Assembly: GCF_002304005.1 (NCBI RefSeq)
Contig: NZ_MRCQ01000003.1
Span: forward strand, 186,001-250,000
DNA: 64,000 nt
Origin: Flavobacterium sp. ACN6
GTDB lineage: Bacteria > Bacteroidota > Bacteroidia > Flavobacteriales > Flavobacteriaceae
Direction: 5' to 3'
Shown here: one piece after another, positions 16,107-24,070 of the stretch
How positions within the stretch are numbered: position 1 is the stretch's first letter
How the letters are laid out: each line of letters opens with the position of its first letter
Position numbers and translations under genes: made by a program
Notes under the pieces: model-generated
The model's database searches: none
What the model was told of the DNA's origin: nothing
The model's input: the letters and a program-made list of their open reading frames with translations, nothing else

Positions 16107-16131
16107 AAAGTACTTTGCAGTACAAAGTTAT
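16107..16131 (-). promoter_or_regulatory. Candidate operator 1 overlapping a -7 element
   Basis: Palindrome ACTTTG CAGTA CAAAGT at 16112-16128, preceded by AAAGT. On the minus strand TAACTTTG (16130-16123) fits TAnnTTTG, so a protein bound here would cover the promoter of the membrane-protein/regulator genes. Confidence 0.6.
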
Positions 16132-16176
16132 TATTATTTTTGGATTGGCAAATAAAAAAGGTTGTTTTTTTTATAA

Positions 16177-16209
16177 AGACTTAACAGGTTTTAAAAACCT
16201 GCTAAGTCT
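16177..16209. repeat. Hairpin with 16-nt arms
   Basis: Arms 16177-16192 and 16194-16209 (AGACTTAACAGGTTTT and complement) match except one position. No gene ends here on the plus strand; it may be part of the structured intergenic region that follows. Confidence 0.6.
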
Positions 16210-16212
16210 CTT

Positions 16213-16329
16213 TGTACGACCGCGTGAGGGATAGAAGCTGGCTACCGAAGTAGCGCGGATAGCCCGACCTTTTTTGCGAAAAGGCGCACATACGCACAAA
16301 GATTGGTGCGCCTTTTTGCAAAAAAGGTC
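16213..16329. other. Structured GC-rich intergenic element (possible ncRNA)
   Basis: This element is markedly richer in GC than its surroundings. Positions 16241-16254 form on the minus strand a 5-bp stem closed by a UUCG loop, a hallmark of functional RNA. It is followed by a 24-bp inverted repeat (16266-16289 with 16306-16329, one mismatch). The stretch 16218-16237 (GACCGCGTGAGGGATAGAAG) is one I remember from intergenic regions of other flavobacteria. It may be a conserved RNA such as Flavo-1 or a dispersed repeat; I could not check. Confidence 0.45.
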
Positions 16330-16349
16330 ACGCCCAAACTATAAAACGA

Positions 16350-16378
16350 AAAAGCCTATTCTTAATGAACAGGCTTTT
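16350..16378 (-). terminator. Intrinsic terminator of corA
   Basis: Stem AAAAGCCT / AGGCTTTT with extended TT/AA pairing, 18 nt beyond the corA stop; T-rich on the minus strand. Confidence 0.7.
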
Positions 16379-16396
16379 ACTATTGTGAAGTTTTAA

Positions 16397-17323
16397 TTAA
16401 AACCATCTTCTTCTTTTGAATAAAAAGACTCCAAAAGTTGACAGGATAATGGAAACTAAAAGCAGAATCCAGATTCCGTATTTACTTTCTTCTAATCCGT
16501 TTGGGACGTTCATTCCGTATAAACTGGCGATCAGGGTTGGAATCATCAGGATAATCGAAATTGAAGTCATCTGCTTCATGATGTTATTCATGTTGTTTGA
16601 AATCACAGATGCATACGCATCCATCATTCCGGTCAAGATGTTGTTGTAAATATTCGCGGTATCCTGCGCCTGATTTAATTCGATTTCGACATCTTCAAGT
16701 AATTCTGGATCGTAATTGGCTTTGTGGGCTTTTAGATTTTTGATTCTTTGAAACAAAACGTCATTTGCTTTTAAAGAGGTTATAAAGAATACAAAACATT
16801 TTTCGATTTGAAGCAGCGCTTGCAGTTCTTCATTTTTTATCGATTTCTCTAAATTATCTTCTGCTAGTTTTATTTTTTGATTGATTTGTTTCAGATATTT
16901 TAAGTACCAAACGCTTGATGACAAGAGCAATCTTAAAACCAAATTGAAATTATCTTCGATTTCGATGTTTTTGCGCTGCGAATAGGCAACGAAATCTTTT
17001 ATTATTTCTGTTTTATAAAAACTAATTGTAACACAGATATCTTCTTTGAAAATTACGCCCAGCGGAACGGTATGAAAAGGAATTTTGATATCGCCGCTTT
17101 TTATGGGAATTCGCATAATTATCAACGTCCATCCGTCTTCTATTTCGATACGCGGTCTTTCGTCGATATCTTCAATGTCGTTGTAAAATGCTTCGGGAAT
17201 TTGAAGCTCGTTTAATAAATAATCTTTGTCTGTTTCTGTTGGTGATTCGATGTGAATCCAGCAATTAGAAGTCCATTTTTGGATTTCGATCAATCCGTTG
17301 TTGTTTGTGTAAAAGGCTTTCAT
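16397..17323 (-). CDS. corA: CorA-family divalent cation transporter
   Basis: A 308-residue CorA protein: a cytoplasmic alpha/beta N-terminal domain (residues 1 to about 235) with a long stalk helix, then two C-terminal spans. The first ends in the signature SLYGMNVPNG (GMN motif near residue 270), and the C-terminus is basic (FKRRRWF). It forms pentameric Mg2+/Co2+ channels in the inner membrane. A well-formed promoter lies 110 nt upstream, leaving a long leader, and a perfect 10-bp hairpin in that leader overlaps the start codon. Confidence 0.94.
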   Translation of the reverse strand: MKAFYTNNNGLIEIQKWTSNCWIHIESPTETDKDYLLNELQIPEAFYNDIEDIDERPRIEIEDGWTLIIMRIPIKSGDIKIPFHTVPLGVIFKEDICVTISFYKTEIIKDFVAYSQRKNIEIEDNFNLVLRLLLSSSVWYLKYLKQINQKIKLAEDNLEKSIKNEELQALLQIEKCFVFFITSLKANDVLFQRIKNLKAHKANYDPELLEDVEIELNQAQDTANIYNNILTGMMDAYASVISNNMNNIMKQMTSISIILMIPTLIASLYGMNVPNGLEESKYGIWILLLVSIILSTFGVFLFKRRRWF

Positions 17324-17359
17324 TTCAAAATACAGGATTTTATCGCAGCATTTTGAAAT
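17322..17359 (-). promoter_or_regulatory. Hairpin overlapping the corA start codon
   Basis: Perfect 10-bp arms (17359-17350 and 17331-17322 on the minus strand, ATTTCAAAAT / ATTTTGAAAT) with an 18-nt loop. The 3' arm includes the first two bases of the ATG, so folding would hide the ribosome-entry region. Confidence 0.5.
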
Positions 17360-17432
17360 TTCTAAAGCTGCTTAATTTAATACTAACGAATAATAATAAT
17401 CGTCCATTTGGAGAAGTGTTTTTTAAGTGGTG

Positions 17433-17461
17433 CAAAAGTATCCTTTATTTTTTAGAACCAA
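17433..17461 (-). promoter_or_regulatory. Promoter of corA
   Basis: TTG (17461-17459), 18-nt spacer, TACTTTTG (17440-17433). The predicted leader is about 105 nt, the longest clear one in this window. Confidence 0.7.
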
Positions 17462-17523
17462 AAGTTTAAACTATTAATTATATATTAAAATGCTTTTTGG
17501 GACTATTTTTTAAACACATAGAA

Positions 17524-17681
17524 TTTTCTTAAATTCCAAATTTAAAAATTCCAAATTCCATTTTAACAGAAAAGAATGCAAGGCCTTGTTTTTAAATCTT
17601 TTGAATCTTTTAAAAATTCAAATCAATCATGGCCGGAGTCAACTATTATTTAAAAGAAAACTTTTAGCTGCATAATACAAG
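17524..17681. other. Intergenic stretch with TTCCAAA heptamers
   Basis: The 17324-17728 gap contains no gene. It holds AAATTCCAAATTTAAAAATT-type 7-bp repeats at 17532-17560, and the rest is featureless AT-rich sequence up to the folD terminator. Confidence 0.5.
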
Positions 17682-17707
17682 AAAGCCTGTTCAATTGAAC
17701 AGGCTTT
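17682..17707 (-). terminator. Terminator of folD, perfect 26-bp palindrome
   Basis: AAAGCCTGTTCAA joined directly to its complement forms a perfect palindrome 21 nt after the folD stop. Confidence 0.8.
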
Positions 17708-17728
17708 GTATTCTATTTTGAAACGAAA

Positions 17729-18616
17729 TTATTGATTTTTTGCGCTTCTCATTTTACGTGCTAAAAGTGTATTTTTAAGCAGCATTGCAATTGTCATTGG
17801 TCCTACTCCACCAGGAACTGGTGTAATAAATGATGCTTTTTTGCTTACTCCGTCAAAATCAACGTCTCCTTTAATAACGTATCCTTTTGGGTTTGATGCA
17901 TCTTCTACGCGAGTAATTCCAACGTCTATAATTGTTACTCCTTCTTTTACCATATCTGCTTTTAAAAACTCAGGAACTCCTAAAGCAGTAATAATAATAT
18001 CTGCATTTTTAGTATATTCTTCTAAATTTTTAGTACGGCTGTGTGTTAGGGTAACTGTTGAGTCTCCAGGATTTCCTTTACGGCTCATTAAGATACTCAT
18101 TGGGCGTCCTACGATATGACTCCTTCCAATTACAACGGTGTGTTTTCCTGAAGTTTCTACTTTGTAGCGCTCCAATAATTCCATAATTCCGAATGGTGTT
18201 GCTGGAATAAAACTTTCCATTTCAAGCGCCATTCTTCCAAAGTTTGTTGGATGGAATCCGTCTACGTCTTTATCAGGATCAATTGCTAATAAGATTTTTT
18301 GCTCATCGATGTGTTTTGGCAAAGGCAATTGAACGATGTATCCGTCTAGATTATCATCTTCGTTTAGCTCTTTAATTTTAGCAAGCAGTTCTTCTTCGGT
18401 AATGGTTTCCGGCAGGCTTACTAAAGTTGAATCAAATCCGATTTCCTGACATGATTTTACTTTGCTTCCTACGTAAGTTAAACTCGCACCATTGCTACCT
18501 ACTAAAACGGCTGCTAAATGAGGCACTTTTCCTCCAGCTGCCTTTATAGATTGAACTTCGGCTGCAATTTCATTTTTAATGTCGTTAGATGTTTTTTTAC
18601 CGTCTAGTAGCTGCAT
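17729..18616 (-). CDS. folD: Bifunctional methylenetetrahydrofolate dehydrogenase/cyclohydrolase
   Basis: Interconverts 5,10-methylene-, methenyl- and 10-formyl-tetrahydrofolate. The catalytic Tyr-Lys pair is in [13 protein letters not shown] (Lys near residue 56), the folate site in QLPLPKHID and [11 protein letters not shown], and the NADP-binding loop in [16 protein letters not shown] (near 165-180). The C-terminal [13 protein letters not shown] is typical. The length of 295 residues is standard. It lies 140 bp downstream of ffh on the same strand, separated by heptamer repeats. Confidence 0.97.
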   Translation of the reverse strand: MQLLDGKKTSNDIKNEIAAEVQSIKAAGGKVPHLAAVLVGSNGASLTYVGSKVKSCQEIGFDSTLVSLPETITEEELLAKIKELNEDDNLDGYIVQLPLPKHIDEQKILLAIDPDKDVDGFHPTNFGRMALEMESFIPATPFGIMELLERYKVETSGKHTVVIGRSHIVGRPMSILMSRKGNPGDSTVTLTHSRTKNLEEYTKNADIIITALGVPEFLKADMVKEGVTIIDVGITRVEDASNPKGYVIKGDVDFDGVSKKASFITPVPGGVGPMTIAMLLKNTLLARKMRSAKNQ

Positions 18617-18644
18617 TTTTTTTGTTTCAGTTTAAAGTTGTTTT

Positions 18645-18747
18645 GTTTCAGGTTTCAGGTTTCACGTTGAAACGAAATTCATATTTATTTTATCGAAAAA
18701 AGTTTCAAATTTCAGACTCTTAATTTGAGACCTGAAACTTGAAACTT
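18645..18747. repeat. CYTGAAA heptamer repeats between ffh and folD
   Basis: GTTTCAGGTTTCAGGTTTCA at 18640-18663 (complement of CCTGAAA units) and CCTGAAACTTGAAAC near 18731-18745 are inverted with respect to each other, so the spacer can form a long imperfect hairpin. Confidence 0.6.
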
Positions 18748-18756
18748 TTAATTTTA

Positions 18757-20109
18757 TTACTTCGGCATTCCTCCTGGCATTCCTTTCATGCCTCCCATCA
18801 TTTTCATCAGGTTTTTTCCGCCTGGCCCCTGCATCATTTTCATCATCTTGCTCATTTGGTCAAACTGCTTCATTAACTGATTTACCTGCTCGACTTTCGT
18901 TCCGGAACCTTTAGCTATTCTGGCTTTTCTTTTTACGTCGATGATGGCCGGTTTGCTTCTTTCGATTGGTGTCATCGAGTGAATGATTGCTTCAATATGT
19001 TTAAAAGCATCATCTTCTATTTCTACATCTTTCATGGCTTTTGAAGCTCCTGGTATCATTCCTACCAAGTCTTTCATGTTACCCATTTTTTTCACTTGCT
19101 GAATCTGCGTTAAGAAGTCATCAAAACCAAATTCGTTTTTAGCGATTTTCTTTTGAAGTTTTCTAGCTTCTTCTTCGTCAAATTGTTCTTGCGCTCTTTC
19201 TACAAGTGACACAACGTCTCCCATTCCTAAGATACGCTCTGCCATACGTTCTGGATAGAAAACATCAATTGCTTCCATTTTTTCTCCAGTACCAACAAAT
19301 TTGATTGGCTTATTTACAATCGATTTGATCGAAAGTGCAGCTCCACCACGAGTATCTCCATCTAATTTTGTTAAAATAACTCCATCAAAATTCAGGATAT
19401 CGTTGAATGCTTTTGCTGTGTTTACAGCGTCTTGTCCTGTCATAGAGTCTACAACGAACAATGTTTCTTGCGGCTCAATTGCTTTGTGTACACGCGCAAT
19501 TTCGTCCATCATTTCCTGATCGACTGCCAAACGACCTGCTGTATCGACAATTACAACATTAAAACCGTTTGCTTTTGCATGTTTGATTGCGTTTTGAGCA
19601 ATTTCAACAGGATTTTTATTTTCTGGCTCTGAGTAAACCTCAACACCTATTTGATCTCCTACAATATGTAGCTGGTTGATCGCCGCCGGACGGTAGATAT
19701 CACACGCTACAAGAAGTGGTTTTTTGTTTTTCTTAGTCTTTAAAAAATTAGCTAATTTTCCAGAGAAAGTAGTTTTACCAGAACCTTGAAGTCCCGACAT
19801 TAAAATAACAGTTGGATTTCCTGACAAGTTAATACCAGCAACATCTCCACCCATTAATTCTGTCAACTCATCTTTTACCAGCTTTACCAACAATTGTCCT
19901 GGCTGAAGCGTGGTTAAAACGTCCTGACCAATTGCTTTTTCTTTTACTTTTGCTGTAAAATCTTTAGCAATTTTAAAGTTAACGTCGGCATCAAGTAAGG
20001 CACGACGAACTTCTTTTAAGGTATCGGCAACGTTTACTTCTGTAATTTTACCGTGTCCTTTTAATATATGGAACGCTTTATCTAACTTATCACTTAAATT
20101 ATCAAACAT
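18757..20109 (-). CDS. ffh: Signal recognition particle GTPase Ffh (SRP54)
   Basis: Binds signal sequences of nascent membrane and secreted proteins and 4.5S RNA. The N domain (residues 1-90) is followed by the G domain with P-loop GLQGSGKTTFSGKL (near 108-121), DTAGR (near 189), TKLDGDTRGGA and a GTGEK motif. The C-terminal M domain is extremely rich in Met (QMSKMMKMMQ and a Gly/Met/Pro tail). The length of 450 residues is normal. Its promoter lies in the first of three tandem copies of a 277-bp unit. Confidence 0.98.
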   Translation of the reverse strand: MFDNLSDKLDKAFHILKGHGKITEVNVADTLKEVRRALLDADVNFKIAKDFTAKVKEKAIGQDVLTTLQPGQLLVKLVKDELTELMGGDVAGINLSGNPTVILMSGLQGSGKTTFSGKLANFLKTKKNKKPLLVACDIYRPAAINQLHIVGDQIGVEVYSEPENKNPVEIAQNAIKHAKANGFNVVIVDTAGRLAVDQEMMDEIARVHKAIEPQETLFVVDSMTGQDAVNTAKAFNDILNFDGVILTKLDGDTRGGAALSIKSIVNKPIKFVGTGEKMEAIDVFYPERMAERILGMGDVVSLVERAQEQFDEEEARKLQKKIAKNEFGFDDFLTQIQQVKKMGNMKDLVGMIPGASKAMKDVEIEDDAFKHIEAIIHSMTPIERSKPAIIDVKRKARIAKGSGTKVEQVNQLMKQFDQMSKMMKMMQGPGGKNLMKMMGGMKGMPGGMPK

Positions 20110-20121
20110 ATTATTTTCTTT

Positions 20122-20398
20122 ATTTGAAGTGCAAAGATAATCTAATTAGATATTTCAGGCAATTTTTATTTAAATGCAATTTTGCTGTGTAGTTTGATTT
20201 TGCCACGAAGACTCAAAGACACAAAAGTTTTGAATTACATAAATCGCAAAGTTTATTGTTTCTCGCAGATTTAGCAGATTCTGCAGATTATTTTTCAAAG
20301 TGAGTATAAAAAAAATTAGCTGAATCTGCTACATCTGCGGGAGAAAAAAAAGCGCAAAAGAAAAACCTTTGCGCCTTTGTGCCTTTTTGGCTATGAAC
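20122..20398. repeat. Tandem unit 1 of 3 (277 bp), carrying the ffh promoter
   Basis: From ATTTGAAGTGCAAAG to TATGAAC. Contains, in order from ffh: the ffh -7 and -33 boxes, the TTTTGCCACGAA motif, a hairpin (20261-20343) with CGCAGATTTAGCAGATT arms, and CTTTGCGCCTTTGTGCC. Almost identical to the next two units. Confidence 0.95.
20132..20162 (-). promoter_or_regulatory. ffh promoter (repeat unit 1)
   Basis: TTG (20162-20160), 20-nt spacer, TATCTTTG (20139-20132), with start codon 23 nt downstream. The spacer contains the perfect palindrome TCTAATTAGA (20141-20150). Confidence 0.75.
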
Positions 20399-20677
20399 AT
20401 TTGAAGTGCAAAGATAATCTAATTAGATATTTCAGGCAATTTTTATTTAAATGTAATTTTGCTTTGTAGTTTGATTTTGCCACGAAGACTCAAATACACA
20501 AAAGTTTTGAATTACATAAATCGCAAAGTTTATTGTTTCTCGCAGATCTAGCAGATTCTGCAGATTATTTTTAAGAGTGAGTATTAAAAAAATTAGCTGA
20601 ATCTGCTAAATCTGCGGGAGAAAAAAAAAGCGCAAAAGAATAAACCTTTGCGCCTTTGTGCCTTTGTGGCTATGAAC
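20399..20677. repeat. Tandem unit 2 of 3 (279 bp)
   Basis: Second copy with scattered single-base changes, for example ATGTAATTTTGCTTTG where unit 1 has ATGCAATTTTGCTGTG. The promoter boxes are unchanged at 20409-20439. No ORF. Confidence 0.95.
20409..20439 (-). promoter_or_regulatory. Second copy of the ffh promoter
   Basis: Same TTG-N20-TATCTTTG as unit 1. If active it would start a transcript 277 bp further upstream, running through unit 1 into ffh. Confidence 0.5.
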
Positions 20678-20948
20678 ATTTGAAGTGCAAAGATAATCTA
20701 ATTAGATATTTCAGGCAATTTTTATTTAAATGCAATTTTGCTGTGTAGTTTGATTTTGCCACGAAGACTCAAAGGCACAAAAGTTTTGAATTACATAAAT
20801 CGCAAAGTTTATTGTTTCTCGCAGATTTAGCAGATTCTGCAGATTATTTTTAAGAGTGAGTATTAAAAAAATTAGCTGAATCTGCTAGATCTGCGGGAGA
20901 AAAAAAAGCGCAAAAAGAATAAACCTTTGCGCCTTTGTGGCTATGAAC
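20678..20948. repeat. Tandem unit 3 of 3 (about 271 bp)
   Basis: Third copy; lacks one CTTTGTG unit near its end and diverges at TATGAACCTTTGAAC, next to the end of the MBOAT gene. Confidence 0.95.
20688..20718 (-). promoter_or_regulatory. Third copy of the ffh promoter
   Basis: TTG-N20-TATCTTTG again intact, including the TCTAATTAGA palindrome in the spacer. Confidence 0.5.
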
Positions 20949-20964
20949 CTTTGAACCTTATAAA

Positions 20965-22647
20965 TTAAAACTGGAAGTAAATAAACGGCTGTGATCCGGC
21001 AACTGCTGTTGCGTAAACTATCCAGTAAACGAAACCTAAAATTATTGCTTTTACTAATAATGGTGTTCTGTCGAATGTCCATTTCATTTTGTCTGTGATG
21101 ACTTCTGGTAAGAAATGCCAAACGTAACCAAACAACATTAATCCGAATACATTTTTGTAACCTAAAACAATTGTTTTCCAAAGTTCTGGTTCGAATGTTA
21201 ATTGTCCAATAGTATTAATTACCTGTAAAGCTGTTTCGAAATCTCTTGCTCTGAAAAAGATCCAGCAGAAAACTACAAAATGGAAGGTAATTAGAATAGA
21301 GAAAAATCTCCATAAGAAATTTGGTCTGCTTTCTTTTTTAGATGGAAAAAATTCCATGAATATTTTATGAACCGCTAATGCTAATCCGTGAAGTGCTCCC
21401 CAAACGATAAACTGTGCCCCTGCTCCGTGCCATAAACCGCCCAAAAGCATTGTGGTAAACAAGTTAAAATTGGTTACCAAGGTTTGTTTTCTTTTGCTTG
21501 ACAGTAAAAATGATAAACAGAAAAGTAAAATACTTCCAAATGCAACAATCAATGGAATTATACTCGTTGTATAATTTGCCATTCCCCAAAGTAATAATCC
21601 AAAGAAGAATAAACTTGGGAATAAATATCCCGCGAAAGAACCTTCTCTGTTTCCTCCAATAGAAATATACAAAAAGTCTTTTAACCAAGTGGAAAGTGAA
21701 ATGTGCCATCTTCTCCAGAAATCTGTAATTGAAGTTGATTTATACGGAGTTCTAAAGTTCTCAGGCAATTTAAACCCAAGTAATAATGCAATACCAATTG
21801 CCATATCTGAATATCCAGAGAAATCACAATAAATTTGAATGGCATATCCGTAAGAAGCCATTAAATTTTCAAACGATGTATAACTCAACGGCGTATCGAA
21901 AACACGATCGACAAAATTTACCGAAATGTAATTTGAGATTACTGTTTTCTTAATTAAACCTCCAATAATTAAAAACAAAGCATTGTTTACGTCTTGCTTG
22001 GATAAATTTAATTTTTGATAAATCTGAGGTAAAAAGTCTTTTGCGCGAACAATTGGTCCAGCAACTAACTGCGGGAAAAAGGATACGAAGAATAAATATT
22101 CGATATAATTTTTTGTCGGCTTGATTTCTTCTCTGTAAATTTCAATAATATAACTCATCGATTGGAATGTATAAAACGAAATTCCAACAGGAAGAAAAAC
22201 ATTATGAAGTGCAAAATTACCATGAAACATATCATTATATGTTACAATTAAAAAGTTCATGTATTTGAAATAACCCAAAAGGGCTAAATTTAAAATTACA
22301 CTTATAACCAGATATAATTTCTTTACACCGTCTCTGCTTTCTTTATAAATAATCTGGCTCAAACCATAATCTACAACTGAAGAAAGCAATAACAGCAGGA
22401 AATAAATTCCGCTTGATTTATAGTAAAAGAATAACGAAAAGAGAATAACATAAGTTAATCTCAAATAAAATGTTTTGCGTAGAAAGCCATACACAAAATA
22501 GAAAACCAAAAATAGGCCTAAAAATAAGCCGGTATTAAATAAAAGTTTTTCGTCTGGATTATATACAAACCAACTTTCAACTTGTTCTATTGTAATTACA
22601 CCAAAATTTTGGACGAACCAATTATTAATGCTCTCTATTGTTGTCAA
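20965..22647 (-). CDS. MBOAT-family membrane O-acyltransferase (AlgI-like)
   Basis: A 560-residue polytopic protein with about 12 spans. Family motifs include FFPQLVAGPIVRAKDFLPQI, the FCDFSGYSDMAIGIALLLGF segment, NFRTPYKSTSITDFWRRWHISLSTWLKDF and the catalytic His region LLGGLWHGAGAQFIVWGALHG. AlgI-like proteins move acetyl groups across the membrane to extracytoplasmic partners that acetylate polysaccharides. Two SGNH hydrolases upstream (1-nt gap to the nearer one) are the likely partners. The substrate, capsule, exopolysaccharide or peptidoglycan, cannot be told from sequence. This is the last gene of the operon, next to the triplicated repeat. Confidence 0.93.
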   Translation of the reverse strand: MTTIESINNWFVQNFGVITIEQVESWFVYNPDEKLLFNTGLFLGLFLVFYFVYGFLRKTFYLRLTYVILFSLFFYYKSSGIYFLLLLLSSVVDYGLSQIIYKESRDGVKKLYLVISVILNLALLGYFKYMNFLIVTYNDMFHGNFALHNVFLPVGISFYTFQSMSYIIEIYREEIKPTKNYIEYLFFVSFFPQLVAGPIVRAKDFLPQIYQKLNLSKQDVNNALFLIIGGLIKKTVISNYISVNFVDRVFDTPLSYTSFENLMASYGYAIQIYCDFSGYSDMAIGIALLLGFKLPENFRTPYKSTSITDFWRRWHISLSTWLKDFLYISIGGNREGSFAGYLFPSLFFFGLLLWGMANYTTSIIPLIVAFGSILLFCLSFLLSSKRKQTLVTNFNLFTTMLLGGLWHGAGAQFIVWGALHGLALAVHKIFMEFFPSKKESRPNFLWRFFSILITFHFVVFCWIFFRARDFETALQVINTIGQLTFEPELWKTIVLGYKNVFGLMLFGYVWHFLPEVITDKMKWTFDRTPLLVKAIILGFVYWIVYATAVAGSQPFIYFQF

Positions 22648-22648
22648 T

Positions 22649-24070
22649 TTACTTCTTTAATTTATAATTATCGTATGTTTTTAAAAACGCCTCTGTAAAC
22701 AAGTTTCCTTGTTTTTCGTACCCTTTTTTAGAGTAATGAACCCAATCTGGACCAATTAGTCCTTGTGCTTTCAATTGTTTGATACCGCTCATTCCTCCAA
22801 ATTCATCGTACAAATCCCAAACTGCAAAACCATCTTTCTGGGCTATATCAATAATTTGTTTGGTGTAATCATCAATATAAGTATTTGGTTTTCTTCTCAG
22901 CAAAGATGGCGGCGGTGTCATGATTATTATCGGCGCATCAATTTTCTGGGCTTTAATATTACTTATAAACTCTCGCAATTCTTTGATAAAATTTGAGGAG
23001 TCCAGATGATCGTAACTTTCATTTGTTCCGAGTGAAAAAACAAGTAAATCGGGATGCAATGCTTTTAACTGTTCAAAAAATAATGGATATTTATTATAAT
23101 CTGAAAACTTCGCTCCATTTACGCCAATACCGCTGTAAATAACTCCAGGAGTATCTTTTTCTAAAACCAGTCCATTTAACTCATAATTGGAAGCTTCTTT
23201 ATTCGGAATCAGGAAAATGCGGCTTAAAGCATTATCTGAATTGTAATAGTGAGAATAAGAATCTGATTCTATTGCTAAAGGCACAAACTCAGACATAGAA
23301 ATTGTTTTTGCCCTAGTTTCGTTTGTTGCGATTTTTAAAGTTCTACCAGCCCGAATATTATTTGACTTTAGACGATTGTCTCTTTTAATTTCTGCAACCG
23401 AAACATTGTATTTGTCTGCTATGCTCCCAAGTACTTCGCCTTTTTTAATTTTATGGGTTATAACTTTTCGCTCTGTTGTTTGAATGGAATTAACCTTAGA
23501 AGAAATGGCCAAATCAAACATATCTTGATTCTGAGGCGTTATAATTTTTATGGTATTAAATTTATAAGCGGGATCTTTTACATCCATTTCCATTACAAAT
23601 CCGCCAGAATCTCTCCAAAGTCCAATACCACTTAAACCAACTGGATTGTTTTTAAAGGGATAAATATTTCTATAACTTTCCCAAACACGATTCGATTTGA
23701 AACGTTCGTTATAAGATCCGTTTGTTTTTGCCAATTGATACGGAAACACAAGACCTCGCCCAGCATTTCCAAATTTTTGCTGCAAATTTTTTCTAATTTC
23801 ATTCGTCATCAAGTCACCTTGAATGTGCGAATCTCCAATATGTACAATATTGATTTTTTGCTTTTTCTGATCTTCATTTTCTTCCAATTTCTGAAAAAAA
23901 CTTTTTAATACTTTCGCATTATAAAATTGACCTTCTAAAGGCGCATCAGTTGCTGCGGTATCCACTTTCTGAATCATACTTTTGGGTATTGGATGTACAT
24001 CTGTTTTTGAAGTCTTCTCATTTGTTGAGATAAAAAGACAACAAAAGAAAACAATAAGTTTATTCATCAT
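22649..24070 (-). CDS. Secreted SGNH hydrolase with an internal LysM domain
   Basis: The 473-residue protein starts with a short hydrophobic leader (about 16 residues). The SGNH catalytic Ser is at residue 81 (VHIGDSHIQGD), the block III Asn in SLGTNE near 357, and the Asp442/His445 pair in GPDWVHYSKKGYEKQG. A LysM domain (about residues 205-248, HKIKKGEVLGSIADKYNVSV...RAGRTLKIAT) is inserted between the catalytic blocks. LysM binds N-acetylglucosamine-containing glycans such as peptidoglycan, which suggests where the enzyme works. SGNH partners of MBOAT proteins transfer or remove O-acetyl groups. Its start overlaps the upstream gene by 4 nt, indicating translational coupling. Confidence 0.88.
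   Translation of the reverse strand: MMNKLIVFFCCLFISTNEKTSKTDVHPIPKSMIQKVDTAATDAPLEGQFYNAKVLKSFFQKLEENEDQKKQKINIVHIGDSHIQGDLMTNEIRKNLQQKFGNAGRGLVFPYQLAKTNGSYNERFKSNRVWESYRNIYPFKNNPVGLSGIGLWRDSGGFVMEMDVKDPAYKFNTIKIITPQNQDMFDLAISSKVNSIQTTERKVITHKIKKGEVLGSIADKYNVSVAEIKRDNRLKSNNIRAGRTLKIATNETRAKTISMSEFVPLAIESDSYSHYYNSDNALSRIFLIPNKEASNYELNGLVLEKDTPGVIYSGIGVNGAKFSDYNKYPLFFEQLKALHPDLLVFSLGTNESYDHLDSSNFIKELREFISNIKAQKIDAPIIIMTPPPSLLRRKPNTYIDDYTKQIIDIAQKDGFAVWDLYDEFGGMSGIKQLKAQGLIGPDWVHYSKKGYEKQGNLFTEAFLKTYDNYKLKK

Noticed and set aside
20122..20948. Insertion sequence or CRISPR-like array
   Set aside because: Head-to-tail identical units with no ORF, no spacers and no terminal inverted repeats; it is a tandem duplication.
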